A stretch of 37,367 nucleotides of DNA from Fusicatenibacter sp. (GTDB lineage Bacteria; Bacillota; Clostridia; Lachnospirales; Lachnospiraceae). The notes beneath the pieces were generated by a model that did no database searches, had not been told where the DNA came from, and was given only the letters and a program-made list of their open reading frames with translations. Both the position numbers and the translations under genes were made by a program. The DNA is taken from NCBI GenBank assembly GCA_017887445.1, contig JAGHIA010000160.1:1-37367 (forward strand). Reading direction: 5' to 3'. Positions 16,186 to 23,549 of the stretch are shown one piece after another (positions within the stretch are counted from its first letter, which is position 1; each line of letters opens with the position of its first letter).

Positions 16186-17379
16186 TCATACGGCCTTTTG
16201 GCAGATCATGTCCAGAATCCGGCCTGCCACTTCCTCCTTGCTCATTTTCGGCAGCTCCATGGCGCCGTCCTTTGTCAGGATCGTCACCACATTGGTATCT
16301 GTGCCAAAGCCTGCGCCTTCCGTTTTCACGTTGTTGGCCACGATCATGTCCAGATGCTTCTTCTCCAGCTTTCGCCGGGAGTTTTCCAGCATATGCTCCG
16401 TTTCCATGGAAAAGCCGCACAGAAACTGTCCACCGCTTCTGTGATCGCCGAGATACTGCAGGATATCATCCGTGCGCTCCAGCGGGATCGACAGCTGAGC
16501 GTCCGATTTTTTGACCTTCTCGCTGCTCACCTGTGCCGGCCGGTAATCCGCCACCGCCGCGGCCTTGATCACAATGTCCTGCTCCGGCGCCAGCTTTTTG
16601 ACTGCCTCAAACATCTGTCTCGCTGTGGTCACATCCACCCGGTCTACGCCAAGGGGCGTTTCAAGCTGTACCGGCCCGGAGACCAGCGTCACCTGTGCCC
16701 CGCGCATGGACGCGATCTTCGCCAGCGCATACCCCATTTTTCCCGTGGAATGATTGGTCAGATAGCGCACCGGGTCCACGGCTTCCTGGGTCGGACCGGC
16801 AGTGACCAGAAGCTTTTTGCCTTTCAGATCCTTCTCCAAGGCAATCTCCATGAGGATATGCTCCAGAAGCACCGATGGTTCGGGCATTTTTCCCGCTCCC
16901 GTGTCTCCGCAGGCCAGATATCCCACCGCCGGCGAGATCATACGGAAGCCGTGAGCCTCCAGCTTTCTCATATTTTCCTGAACGATGGAGTTTTCAAACA
17001 TACGCGTATTCATAGCCGGGGCCACCAGCTTCGGACAGGTGCAGGCCAGGATCGTGGTCGTCAGCATATCGTCGGCGATTCCGCAGGCCATCTTTCCGAT
17101 CACATTGGCGCTGGCCGGGGCTACCATCACAAGGTCCGCCTTTTTTGCCAGCGACACATGCTCCACCTGGAACTCGAAATTCCGGTCAAAGGTATCCACC
17201 AGGCATTTTCGTCCCGTCAGAGACTCGAAGGTGATGGGGTTGATAAAGTTCACGGCGTTTTCTGTCATGATCACATGCACCTCCGCCCCCTGTTTTACCA
17301 GCATACTGGCCAGAGACGCCGCCTTAAACGCCGCGATGCTCCCCGTCACTCCAAGAACCACTGTCTTTCCTTTTAACAT
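16186..17379 (-). CDS. coaBC: Bifunctional phosphopantothenoylcysteine decarboxylase / phosphopantothenate-cysteine ligase
   Basis: 397 residues, normal length for the fused enzyme of CoA synthesis. The N-terminal flavin-dependent CoaC half shows VTGSIAAFKAASL, the active-site histidine in VEHVSLAKKADL, the PAMN motif in VAPAMNTRMF and the cysteine in GYLACGDTGAGKM. The C-terminal CoaB half shows LVTAGPTQEAVDPVRYLTNH, IKAAAVADYRP and the K-K-S-D ligase motif. The enzyme adds cysteine to 4'-phosphopantothenate and decarboxylates the product. The ATG at 17377-17379 (MLKGK) is preferred to an upstream in-frame GTG because AAAGG is correctly spaced. It heads the coaBC - ECF - coaX set. Confidence 0.94.
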   Translation of the reverse strand: MLKGKTVVLGVTGSIAAFKAASLASMLVKQGAEVHVIMTENAVNFINPITFESLTGRKCLVDTFDRNFEFQVEHVSLAKKADLVMVAPASANVIGKMACGIADDMLTTTILACTCPKLVAPAMNTRMFENSIVQENMRKLEAHGFRMISPAVGYLACGDTGAGKMPEPSVLLEHILMEIALEKDLKGKKLLVTAGPTQEAVDPVRYLTNHSTGKMGYALAKIASMRGAQVTLVSGPVQLETPLGVDRVDVTTARQMFEAVKKLAPEQDIVIKAAAVADYRPAQVSSEKVKKSDAQLSIPLERTDDILQYLGDHRSGGQFLCGFSMETEHMLENSRRKLEKKHLDMIVANNVKTEGAGFGTDTNVVTILTKDGAMELPKMSKEEVAGRILDMICQKAV

Positions 17380-17474
17380 GGCTGACACCTTTCCTTTCTT
17401 TTCCTATGGCTTACCTGGCACACCGTTCAGCAAAACAAAACAGTTATAGCGATGCTTTGTGCCGTATCGCATTC

Positions 17475-17503
17475 ATTATACACGCGGCCGCGGCGCAAAA
17501 CAA
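17475..17503 (-). promoter_or_regulatory. Probable promoter of coaBC
   Basis: On the minus strand TTGTTT (17498-17503) and TATAAT (17475-17480) are spaced by 17 bases, about 95 bases upstream of coaBC. Confidence 0.6.
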
Positions 17504-17528
17504 GAATGTATCAGAAAAAATACATTCT
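17503..17528. promoter_or_regulatory. Inverted repeat AGAATGTAT...ATACATTCT, possible operator
   Basis: Two perfect 9-base arms separated by eight bases lie directly against the coaBC -35 box and 5 bases before the MerR-type promoter of the divergent gene. It could bind a regulator of either gene. No candidate protein is known. Confidence 0.5.
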
Positions 17529-17532
17529 CCCC

Positions 17533-17563
17533 TTGACCTGGAGTACACTCCAGGTCTTATACT
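17533..17563 (+). promoter_or_regulatory. MerR-type promoter with 19-bp spacer and dyad operator
   Basis: TTGACC (17533-17538) and TATACT (17558-17563) are separated by 19 bases. The spacer carries the perfect dyad ACCTGGAGTACACTCCAGGT. An over-long spacer holding a dyad is the classical layout of MerR-family activated promoters. It points rightward to the DUF362 gene, but a MITE lies between. No merR gene is present in the window. Confidence 0.85.
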
Positions 17564-17569
17564 GATACC

Positions 17570-17731
17570 AGAGCGTGTTTGAAAATTGCTTTCTGCAAGA
17601 TGTGCGTCACAGTTTGTGGGGCGTTTGTTCCGAAATCAGGAGGCATAGCGGGTTACGCTGACTGATTTCGGGGCAAATTCCACGCAAAGTGGGGCGTGCA
17701 GATTGCAGAAAATGATTTTCAAACACATTTT
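17570..17731. repeat. MITE-like repeat (AGAGCGTGTTTGAAAAT family), copy 2, long form
   Basis: It starts AGAGCGTGTTTGAAAATTGC and ends GATTTTCAAACACATTTTGG. It shares the inner ACGCAAAGTGGGGCGTGCAG block with copy 1 but carries about 80 extra bases, including CCGAAATCAG..CTGATTTCGG, a second hairpin. It begins 6 bases after the MerR-type -10 box. Confidence 0.85.
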
Positions 17732-17758
17732 GGCAACCGTTAAATTATCACTGACAAG

Positions 17759-17797
17759 GTTTCCCAATGTCAGGTAATCGCTCCGGCATTGGGAAAC
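17759..17797 (+). other. Leader hairpin before the DUF362 gene
   Basis: GTTTCCCAATG (17759-17769) pairs perfectly with CATTGGGAAAC (17787-17797) around a 17-base loop, ending about 13 bases before the AGGAGG site. It may affect translation or mRNA stability. Confidence 0.6.
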
Positions 17798-17824
17798 GCC
17801 ACCTATGAATAGGAGGAATCGATC

Positions 17825-18829
17825 ATGCAATCACAAAAACCTGTTCCCGGAACCAACGGAAACCGCTATGTACCCTACTGTGAGCGTCAGGGCGAAACAT
17901 CTGTGGTCTATTTTACAAGAGATCTGTCCCCCGAGGGACTGATGAAACTGTTCGACCGGGTGGGCGGTGTTCTCACCGGTAAGACCGGGATCAAGCTGCA
18001 CACCGGCGAACCCCACGGCCCCAACATCATCCCCCGTCCGTGGGTGGAAGCTCTGATTCGGAACCGGCTTCCCGAAGCATCCATCGTCGAGACAAACACT
18101 TACTATGAGGGCGGACGCTATACCACCGAAGACCATCGGGAGACCCTCCGGGTCAACGGCTGGACCTTCTGCCCGGTGGATATCATGGACGCGGACGGCA
18201 CGGCCATGTTCCCGACCAACGGCGGAAAATGGTTTGCAGAAATGTCCATGGGCAAAAATCTGGAAACCTACGACTCTCTGTTTGTGCTGACCCACTTTAA
18301 GGGCCACAGCAAAGGCGGGTTCGGCGGCTCCAACAAGAACATCGGCATCGGCTGCGCCGACGGACGCGTGGGGAAGGCAATGATTCACACCACCCCCGGC
18401 TCCGACGATATGTGGGATATTTCCAACGAAGAATTTATGGAACGGATGACGGAATCCGCAAAGGCCGTCGCCGACCATTTTTCCGGCCATATCTGCTACA
18501 TCAACGTGATGCGGAATATGTCCGTCTCCTGCGACTGCGAAGGCACCGCGGCGGAGCCGGTGGTCACCCCCAACATCGGCATCGTGGCCTCCCTGGACCT
18601 TCTGGCTGTGGACCAGGCTTCGGTGGATCTGGTGTACGCCCTCAAAGAAGAAGACCGCCATGCCCTTGTCCACCGTATGGAATCCCGCCATGGCCTGCGG
18701 CAGCTGACTTATATGAAAGAACTTCAAATGGGCAACGACAGATATCAGCTGGTGGATATCGACAACGGAGACGCCGTGATCACACCGGCGGAGGCGGTAA
18801 AGGACGTGGTTCCGTTTACCGCGGAATAG
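17825..18829 (+). CDS. DUF362 domain-containing protein
   Basis: 334 residues. It matches the DUF362 pattern: VGGVLTGKTGIKLHTGEPHG, the RPWVEALI segment, ETNTYYEGGRYTTEDH, HFKGHSKGGFGGSNKNIGIG, then a C-terminal region with DCEG. Many DUF362 proteins occur with or contain ferredoxin-type [4Fe-4S] domains; this one has only isolated cysteines (CDC at about 237-239) and no CxxCxxCxxxC, so it is the cluster-free type. The function is unknown. It is cytosolic with no signal peptide. AGGAGG lies 9 bases before the ATG. A MerR-type promoter about 260 bases upstream is the likely control point. It is convergent with the beta-glucuronidase. Confidence 0.85.
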   Translation: MQSQKPVPGTNGNRYVPYCERQGETSVVYFTRDLSPEGLMKLFDRVGGVLTGKTGIKLHTGEPHGPNIIPRPWVEALIRNRLPEASIVETNTYYEGGRYTTEDHRETLRVNGWTFCPVDIMDADGTAMFPTNGGKWFAEMSMGKNLETYDSLFVLTHFKGHSKGGFGGSNKNIGIGCADGRVGKAMIHTTPGSDDMWDISNEEFMERMTESAKAVADHFSGHICYINVMRNMSVSCDCEGTAAEPVVTPNIGIVASLDLLAVDQASVDLVYALKEEDRHALVHRMESRHGLRQLTYMKELQMGNDRYQLVDIDNGDAVITPAEAVKDVVPFTAE

Positions 18830-18843
18830 TCAAAATTCATGCA

Positions 18844-18886
18844 GGCATCCGGCCCATCGCGAAGCGATTTTCAATGGCCGGATGCC
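18844..18886. repeat. GCGAAGCGATTTTCAATGGCC repeat, copy 1 (3' hairpin)
   Basis: GGCATCCGGCC (18844-18854) pairs with GGCCGGATGCC (18876-18886), with ATCGC/GCGAT inside. It starts 14 bases after the DUF362 stop and is joined directly to palindrome copy 4. A related unit follows aroC at 29767-29805. No T-run, so termination would be weak. Confidence 0.75.
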
Positions 18887-18914
18887 GTAACAATTCAGCT
18901 GGCTGAATAGTTAT
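18887..18914. repeat. TTCAGCTGGCTGAA palindromic repeat, copy 4
   Basis: GTAACAATTCAGCTGGCTGA, continuing ATAGTTAT, immediately after the previous repeat, between convergent genes. The rest of the gene-free stretch 18830-19141 holds this, the hairpin before it and the one at 19027-19078. Confidence 0.8.
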
Positions 18915-19026
18915 GCCTGGAAAATGTTTGAACCAACCCGCAGATTTCGGCCGGAGCAGGCCAAAGGGCTGGCGGATATTTCAGCTTGGCGGTTTGCTTC
19001 TCATTGCCATATTTTCTGAGATGAAA

Positions 19027-19078
19027 ATGCTCTAAGTGACTGCTTCACGAACCATGATCAAGAAGTCACTTAGAGCAT
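19027..19078. terminator. Perfect 15-bp hairpin between convergent DUF362 and uidA genes
   Basis: ATGCTCTAAGTGACT (19027-19041) pairs perfectly with AGTCACTTAGAGCAT (19064-19078) around a 22-base loop. There is no long T-run on either side (ATATATCATCTT follows on the plus strand), so it is a possible terminator or a remnant of another repeat. Confidence 0.5.
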
Positions 19079-19141
19079 ATATCATCTTATTCTTTTATAA
19101 GGATGGAACAATCGGTATATCGGCTTCCTTTCTATGATACT

Positions 19142-20956
19142 TTACCCTTTGTAATCCACCGGAAGATTTTCCCAGCGGTTTTTGAAATAATAAGCCGCCG
19201 CTTTCGGCTGTCTCTGGCGGGTAAAAATGCCCTTCTTGTTTCCATTAACGCGCATAATCCCTTCCACCGTCTGGAAATCCGCGAAATTCCAAACCTGCTC
19301 GCCTTTGATGCAGTCATAGGAATCAAAGACTCTCTCATAAATCTTCAGATACTCCAGTTCATATTCCGCGCTCCACTGTACGCTGGGGAGTTTGTATTCT
19401 CCCTGGAGATTGTCGCAGCCATACTCCGTGAAGACAAACGGACAGTCAACGCCCTTCGCCAGCCATGCGTCCATCTCCTTGCGGAATGCCTCTTCCGCAT
19501 CCTGCATCTCATAACCGCCCAGCAGATACCAGCCATAATACCGGTTAAAGCAAAGGAAATCACAGAACTGATAGCAGGTACATTTCTCCGGCGACGAATT
19601 CAGTTCCATGGCAAAGGTTCTTGGCCGCTTCTGTACGTCCAGCTCCTGCGCTCTGGCAAAAATATCCGCGAAGTAAGGCGTCGCGCTCTCGCTCATGGTA
19701 TCCGGCTCGTTAAACAGGCTCCATGCGATTACACAGGCATGGTTCTTGTCCCTGCGGATCAGGTCTTCCACCATGTCCAGATGATTCTTTTTCAGTTCCG
19801 GCACCGTGTCCCGTTCGAAGAAATTGGTGGATTTTCCGCTGACCGCATCCACAAAATTTACAAGGCTCTCAAAGAATCCCACAGCCGGAACCTCGTCGAT
19901 CACCAGGAATCCCTCCCGGTCCGCCATCTGATAAATTTCTTCACTGTACGGATAGTGGGACGTACGGAAAGAATTGGCGCCAATCCATTTCATCAGCTCA
20001 AAATCCCGCTTGATCACGCCCGGATGATATCCCCGGCCGACAATATCGCTGTCCTCATGTTTTCCGAATCCTTTCAGGTAAACCGGATGTCCATTGAGCA
20101 GAAAACGATTTCCCTGGACTTCAAAGGTACGGATGCCGATCTCTTCCTCATATTCGTCGATCACCGCGTCCCCTTCGGTAATCCTGAGTACAAAACGGTA
20201 CAGATAGGCATTGCGCACTTCCCAGAGATGTACCTGCGGGATCTCTATGGTTCCCGCCGCGCCCTCAGCCTTCGCCACAAAGCTGCCGGCCTCGTCGTAC
20301 ACTTCCACCGTCACCGGATGTTCCCCGGTGGTCACTGTCTGATACTCCACATAAGCCGTAGTTCCTTCCAGCCGATGGTTCACAGTGAAATCCACAATAC
20401 TCTCCTTCGGCAGCGCCACAAGCTTTACCGGCCGCTGGATTCCCGCATAATTAAAGAAATCAAAAAACGGGCGCACCATTTTTTTCCCGGTTTTCAGCGT
20501 CTGTGTGATTCCTGCCGGCAGAGACGTAAAACTCAGCTCATTGTTTCCCTTTACCACTACCAGGTTCTTCTCATTCCACTTCACAACCTCATCGATCCGC
20601 GCGGAGAACGGAAGAAATCCACCCTCATGGGAAATAATCTCCTGCCCGTTTACATAAACCGTACCTCTGTGAGTCAGCGCCGCGAATCTCAGGTCGATAT
20701 GCATGTCTTTCCATTCTCCCGGAACAAACACCTCTGTCTCGTACCAGAAATCACCGGCAAATTCACGGATGTCCTTGTCCGTGTAGAAGTCGTTGAAGCT
20801 GGCCGGCACAGGGATCCGTTCATCCCCCGGTATGCCGTCCTTCCACCCCAGCGCATCTCCGTTTCCGTCCCAGTCCAGGCAGAACTTCCACATTCCTCCC
20901 AGGTCCACCACACGCCGCACGGCAGACGCCCGCGGGTAAAGCATTGATTGTTTCAT
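19142..20956 (-). CDS. uidA: Beta-glucuronidase, glycoside hydrolase family 2
   Basis: 604 residues, the same length class as E. coli UidA (603). It hydrolyses glucuronide conjugates, releasing glucuronic acid. The three GH2 domains are visible: sugar-binding jelly roll (residues 1-180), Ig-like domain (about 182-277) and TIM barrel from about 278. The acid/base Glu is in LFNEPDT (E417), the nucleophile in FTEYG (E511), and the glucuronate-recognising N-x-K motif in RVNGNKKGIFTR (N573, K575), which separates GUS from beta-galactosidases. The loop FFESLVNFVDAVSGKSTNFF (about 361-380) corresponds to the active-site loop 1 of gut GUS enzymes. No signal peptide, so intracellular. The ATG overlaps the upstream gene's TGA (ATGA), and GGAGG lies inside that gene's end. 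Confidence 0.93.
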   Translation of the reverse strand: MKQSMLYPRASAVRRVVDLGGMWKFCLDWDGNGDALGWKDGIPGDERIPVPASFNDFYTDKDIREFAGDFWYETEVFVPGEWKDMHIDLRFAALTHRGTVYVNGQEIISHEGGFLPFSARIDEVVKWNEKNLVVVKGNNELSFTSLPAGITQTLKTGKKMVRPFFDFFNYAGIQRPVKLVALPKESIVDFTVNHRLEGTTAYVEYQTVTTGEHPVTVEVYDEAGSFVAKAEGAAGTIEIPQVHLWEVRNAYLYRFVLRITEGDAVIDEYEEEIGIRTFEVQGNRFLLNGHPVYLKGFGKHEDSDIVGRGYHPGVIKRDFELMKWIGANSFRTSHYPYSEEIYQMADREGFLVIDEVPAVGFFESLVNFVDAVSGKSTNFFERDTVPELKKNHLDMVEDLIRRDKNHACVIAWSLFNEPDTMSESATPYFADIFARAQELDVQKRPRTFAMELNSSPEKCTCYQFCDFLCFNRYYGWYLLGGYEMQDAEEAFRKEMDAWLAKGVDCPFVFTEYGCDNLQGEYKLPSVQWSAEYELEYLKIYERVFDSYDCIKGEQVWNFADFQTVEGIMRVNGNKKGIFTRQRQPKAAAYYFKNRWENLPVDYKG

Positions 20957-22515
20957 TTGTATTTTCCTCCTTTCGGTTTTTTCTCAATCAATGGGAATGA
21001 TGCTTCGTCAAACTGCGTGACATGAAACACCATATACCATTCTATATCATCACAAACCGGCTCAAAGTGCAGAGACGAACAGGCAGCATGAAGCTTTGCC
21101 TGTGGATTCGGGCCGTACACAATCACTGTCGGACTGTCCGCACCACCAATAACACCAATAGAAAAACAGGCACAGCCAACGGCCGGATGGGACGAATCAT
21201 TGTCTGACGCGATCTCTACCGGTCTGTCTCCTTCCGCACAGTCTAAAATCGAAAGAGCCTCGATTGGTTCGGGAGTAACCGTATAGCTCATAACCATATG
21301 ATGTGTCGGAAATTTCCAGCGGTCAGAGCCAAAACCAGTTTGAGGAATTGTCTGCTGTTCCATTGCCTGCACGGTCAGTGTATGCGTCGTCCCGCTGACA
21401 GGATGGGAAAACATAAAAGAATCTCCAGCCGCGTGAGCCTTAAAGCGCGCGCCCGGAACCTGTTCCGGCTGCTGTTTCATGGTCAGCGAAAGCGAATGGA
21501 TATCCGGACGGCGCCTGGTTTCCCAAGGAAACACGTTTCTGCTGATCACCCATCCGAAAGCTCTGTCCAGACCATAATGATCGATGACCCATTCGGCTTT
21601 CGGCTCATTGACAACACCCTCCGGCAGACCTGGATAAAAGCTCACAGCGCAGCCATGGGTGGTCTGTAATATCTTCTCATTTAACCTCAGATAAGGGGTA
21701 AATGAAAAACAAAGCGGATTTTCCAAGGCCATCTGCAACCGCTGCTCACAGGTAATCTCTTTCCCCGCGGCATTTTCCCAGTCCAGACCCCACTTATTCA
21801 TGAAATCGCGGATAGCCTTCGGATCCACCCGCATACAAAAATCAACGACAATTCCTTTGCTGCATGAATAGGCTGCCGGGATCACCCAATGATACCCCGC
21901 CCAATCAAATCCTTTCTCAATCCTGATCTCTTTTCCGGCATGGTCCTTGCCATGGTGTCCCCAGAAATTCCCAGCAAAATAGACCTTCCACTCCGGAGCA
22001 GCCAATTCCGTCTCCGGCTCCCTGTCAACCTCGTAATATTCGTCCGTAAACCGGATCTTGCTTCGGTCAAAAGAGGATTGCAGAGTTTTGATATATGCCC
22101 ACGGCTGCTCCATAGGTGTCAGATTCATCTGCCGTGAAATCTCCGATAACGTCTGCTGTTGTTCTTTCGTCACAGGGTTTTCACGGAGAAAAGCTTCAAA
22201 CTGTGCTTCGCTCCACATCCACGCCTGCTCGATTGCCGCCACATGACCGCAGGCCAAGAGAAGCCGCAGAAAATCTGTAAAACTTTTTGCCAATGGGTGA
22301 ACATGATCCGGAAAAGTATTCATAGGACTGACAGAAAAGACCATGTCTCCAAATCCACGGATGAAACAGAAGTGGATGCCATCTACTCCTGCCCAGCCAA
22401 AAACCGATGCCCCTTTGGGCGTGCAAAAATAGTTTGTATGATCTCCATGGAGGTCAATCCCCACAGATTGTAAATCGATAGCTCTTTGCAAAAATTCTTT
22501 GAATTTTTTATTCAT
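20953..22515 (-). CDS. Uncharacterised 520-residue protein coupled to beta-glucuronidase
   Basis: No recognised family. The N-terminal part (MNKKFKEFLQRAIDLQSVGI to about residue 110) includes CTPKGASVFGWAGVDGIHFC and VHPLAKSFTDFLRLLLACG, which faintly resembles SMI1/KNR4-type folds. The middle (about 170-330) is Trp/Tyr/His-rich (WKVYFAGNFWGHHGKDH, FDWAGYHWVIPAAY). Near the end FSIGVIGGADSPTVIVYG (about 451-468) closely resembles the GIIGGADGPT motif of the beta subunit of sodium-pumping decarboxylases, yet no membrane helices are present. The protein appears soluble and has no signal peptide. GAGGGCGG precedes the ATG. It is the first gene of a two-gene operon, overlapping uidA by four bases, so a role with glucuronide use is likely but unproven. 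Confidence 0.8.
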   Translation of the reverse strand: MNKKFKEFLQRAIDLQSVGIDLHGDHTNYFCTPKGASVFGWAGVDGIHFCFIRGFGDMVFSVSPMNTFPDHVHPLAKSFTDFLRLLLACGHVAAIEQAWMWSEAQFEAFLRENPVTKEQQQTLSEISRQMNLTPMEQPWAYIKTLQSSFDRSKIRFTDEYYEVDREPETELAAPEWKVYFAGNFWGHHGKDHAGKEIRIEKGFDWAGYHWVIPAAYSCSKGIVVDFCMRVDPKAIRDFMNKWGLDWENAAGKEITCEQRLQMALENPLCFSFTPYLRLNEKILQTTHGCAVSFYPGLPEGVVNEPKAEWVIDHYGLDRAFGWVISRNVFPWETRRRPDIHSLSLTMKQQPEQVPGARFKAHAAGDSFMFSHPVSGTTHTLTVQAMEQQTIPQTGFGSDRWKFPTHHMVMSYTVTPEPIEALSILDCAEGDRPVEIASDNDSSHPAVGCACFSIGVIGGADSPTVIVYGPNPQAKLHAACSSLHFEPVCDDIEWYMVFHVTQFDEASFPLIEKKPKGGKYK

Positions 22516-22608
22516 CGATCCGCCCTCATGAAACGAAATCTATCACGCTCTTTCTTTTGTATATTTTATCACAGAAGCAGGAATAAATCCAGGTTTCCAC
22601 GCTCTCCC

Positions 22609-22654
22609 AGAGCGTGTTTGAAAATTCATTCCTGCAATTCTCAAATACGCTCTA
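22609..22654. repeat. MITE-like repeat (AGAGCGTGTTTGAAAAT family), copy 3, minimal form
   Basis: A 46-base almost fully palindromic copy: AGAGCGTGTTTGAAAATT, a 9-base CATTCCTGC centre, and AATTCTCAAATACGCTCT. On the minus strand its end supplies the TAG that stops the broken nitroreductase. Confidence 0.88.
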
Positions 22655-23084
22655 ACCCGATTTTCTCCGAATCAACGTCGTTCCGTAGCCAACTGCGATC
22701 ACAAGGCACAGCTTTTCTCCTTTGTCAATCTGCACCCTGGCTTTCCCTTTGCTGTAGGTCAGATCCACCCAGCAAGTATTTAGCCCCAGAGTCTGCGCGT
22801 ACAGGACAACCTTCTCTCCGTAGTAACCACACGCTTCCTCCAGCTTCTCGTCCTTTTTTTCCCACAAGCGCAATATAAGTTCGAACCCCGGAAAATTTTC
22901 CATAATGGGCCAGAAAGCTGTCAAAAGCATTGGACTCGTCCAGAACAAGCTGAAAATGCAGGCCGCTTTCCTGGTTGCATTGCTTAATATAAGACTGCAA
23001 AGCCGCTCGCTTTTCGCCTTCAATCGGTTTGCCGGTATAAGATCTTACTGAGTGTCTTTCCTGCATAGCCCGTAATAAATCCAT
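22652..23084 (-). pseudogene. Nitroreductase-family protein, frameshifted and truncated
   Basis: The start MDLLRAMQERHSVRSYTGKP (ATG 23082-23084) is the FMN-binding N-terminus of nitroreductases. The frame continues to TYIALVGKK, then real homology moves to the next frame: KKDEKLEEACGYYGEKVVLYAQTLGLNTCWV and LVIAVGYG. The shift falls in a run of seven A residues (minus strand; 22854-22860); six would restore the frame. After GYGTTLIRRKSG the frame stops in a MITE, so about 80-100 C-terminal residues are also missing compared with the family's usual 200-250. It is a decayed gene. It overlaps the end of the upstream HicB-like ORF. Confidence 0.85.
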
Positions 23085-23307
23085 GGTATATTCCGCTATA
23101 TGCAACTTCCGGTGTCCGGTGTTCTGCTTCACACATTTTCAAGTAATCGTCAACAGCGCCATGGAAATCAGCAATGAGTTCTTTTGCAGTTTCACCTTCA
23201 TAGGAGATCAGAGAACGCACCCCCATAACCTTGCCAAAGAAGAGTCCGTCCTCCTCAGAAAACTCAACGCTGCCAATGTAGCCTTTGTATTGGATTGTGT
23301 TGTTCAT
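23020..23307 (-). CDS. HicB-like antitoxin, truncated, without HicA
   Basis: 95 residues. MNNTIQYKGYIGSVEFSEED followed by LFFGKVMGVRSLISYEGETAKELIADFHGAVDDYL is the HicB partial RNase-H-like fold. In the family, residues around 75 lead into a short DNA-binding helix segment (SGxFNLRISPELH-type). Here the sequence after AYSG changes to IYHGFITGYAGKTLSKILYR, which is the nitroreductase start region read in another frame. The DNA-binding tail was therefore lost when the two sequences were joined at about 23085. No hicA lies on either side. AGGAGGG is present upstream, so the ORF may still be translated. Confidence 0.75.
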   Translation of the reverse strand: MNNTIQYKGYIGSVEFSEEDGLFFGKVMGVRSLISYEGETAKELIADFHGAVDDYLKMCEAEHRTPEVAYSGIYHGFITGYAGKTLSKILYRQTD

Positions 23308-23423
23308 ATGAGTCCCTCCTGTTCTAAAATCTCTATGCCCAGCCGCTGACTACTTACTGAAATATTGTCCGTATCATTATAGAATATGAACAGCAAAATA
23401 TGCGGACCTTTTATCTTGCCTAT

Positions 23424-23455
23424 AAAAAAGCCCTGAACTCTGAAAGTTCAGGGCT
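23424..23455 (-). terminator. Terminator after tRNA-Leu
   Basis: On the minus strand AGCCCTGAACT and AGTTCAGGGCT form a perfect 11-bp stem followed by TTTTTT, 12 bases after the tRNA. Confidence 0.92.
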
Positions 23456-23466
23456 GAAAATTCTAA

Positions 23467-23546
23467 TGCCGCTGGCCGGACTCGAACCGGCATGGTTTCC
23501 CGCTTGATTTTGAGTCAAGTGCGTCTGCCAATTCCGCCACAGCGGC
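23467..23546 (-). tRNA. tRNA-Leu (anticodon CAA)
   Basis: The acceptor stem GCCGCTG/CAGCGGC pairs fully, with discriminator A at 23467. The D-arm reads GCGGAATTGGCAGACGC, the anticodon arm CTTGA-CTCAAAA-TCAAG gives anticodon CAA (codon UUG), a variable arm of about 11 bases follows, and the T-arm is GCCGG-TTCGAGT-CCGGC. The 3' CCA is not encoded. Confidence 0.94.
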
Positions 23547-23549
23547 TGA

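Noticed and set aside
19103-20947. 614-codon plus-strand frame opposite beta-glucuronidase
   Set aside because: It mirrors the complete, motif-rich uidA gene; composition is His/Arg-rich as expected for antisense frames.
20953-22515. Calling the 520-residue protein a sodium-pumping decarboxylase subunit
   Set aside because: Only the short GGADSPT-like motif matches; membrane helices and the rest of that family are absent.
22652-23307. HicBA toxin-antitoxin system
   Set aside because: Only a shortened HicB is present; the neighbour is a broken nitroreductase, not HicA.
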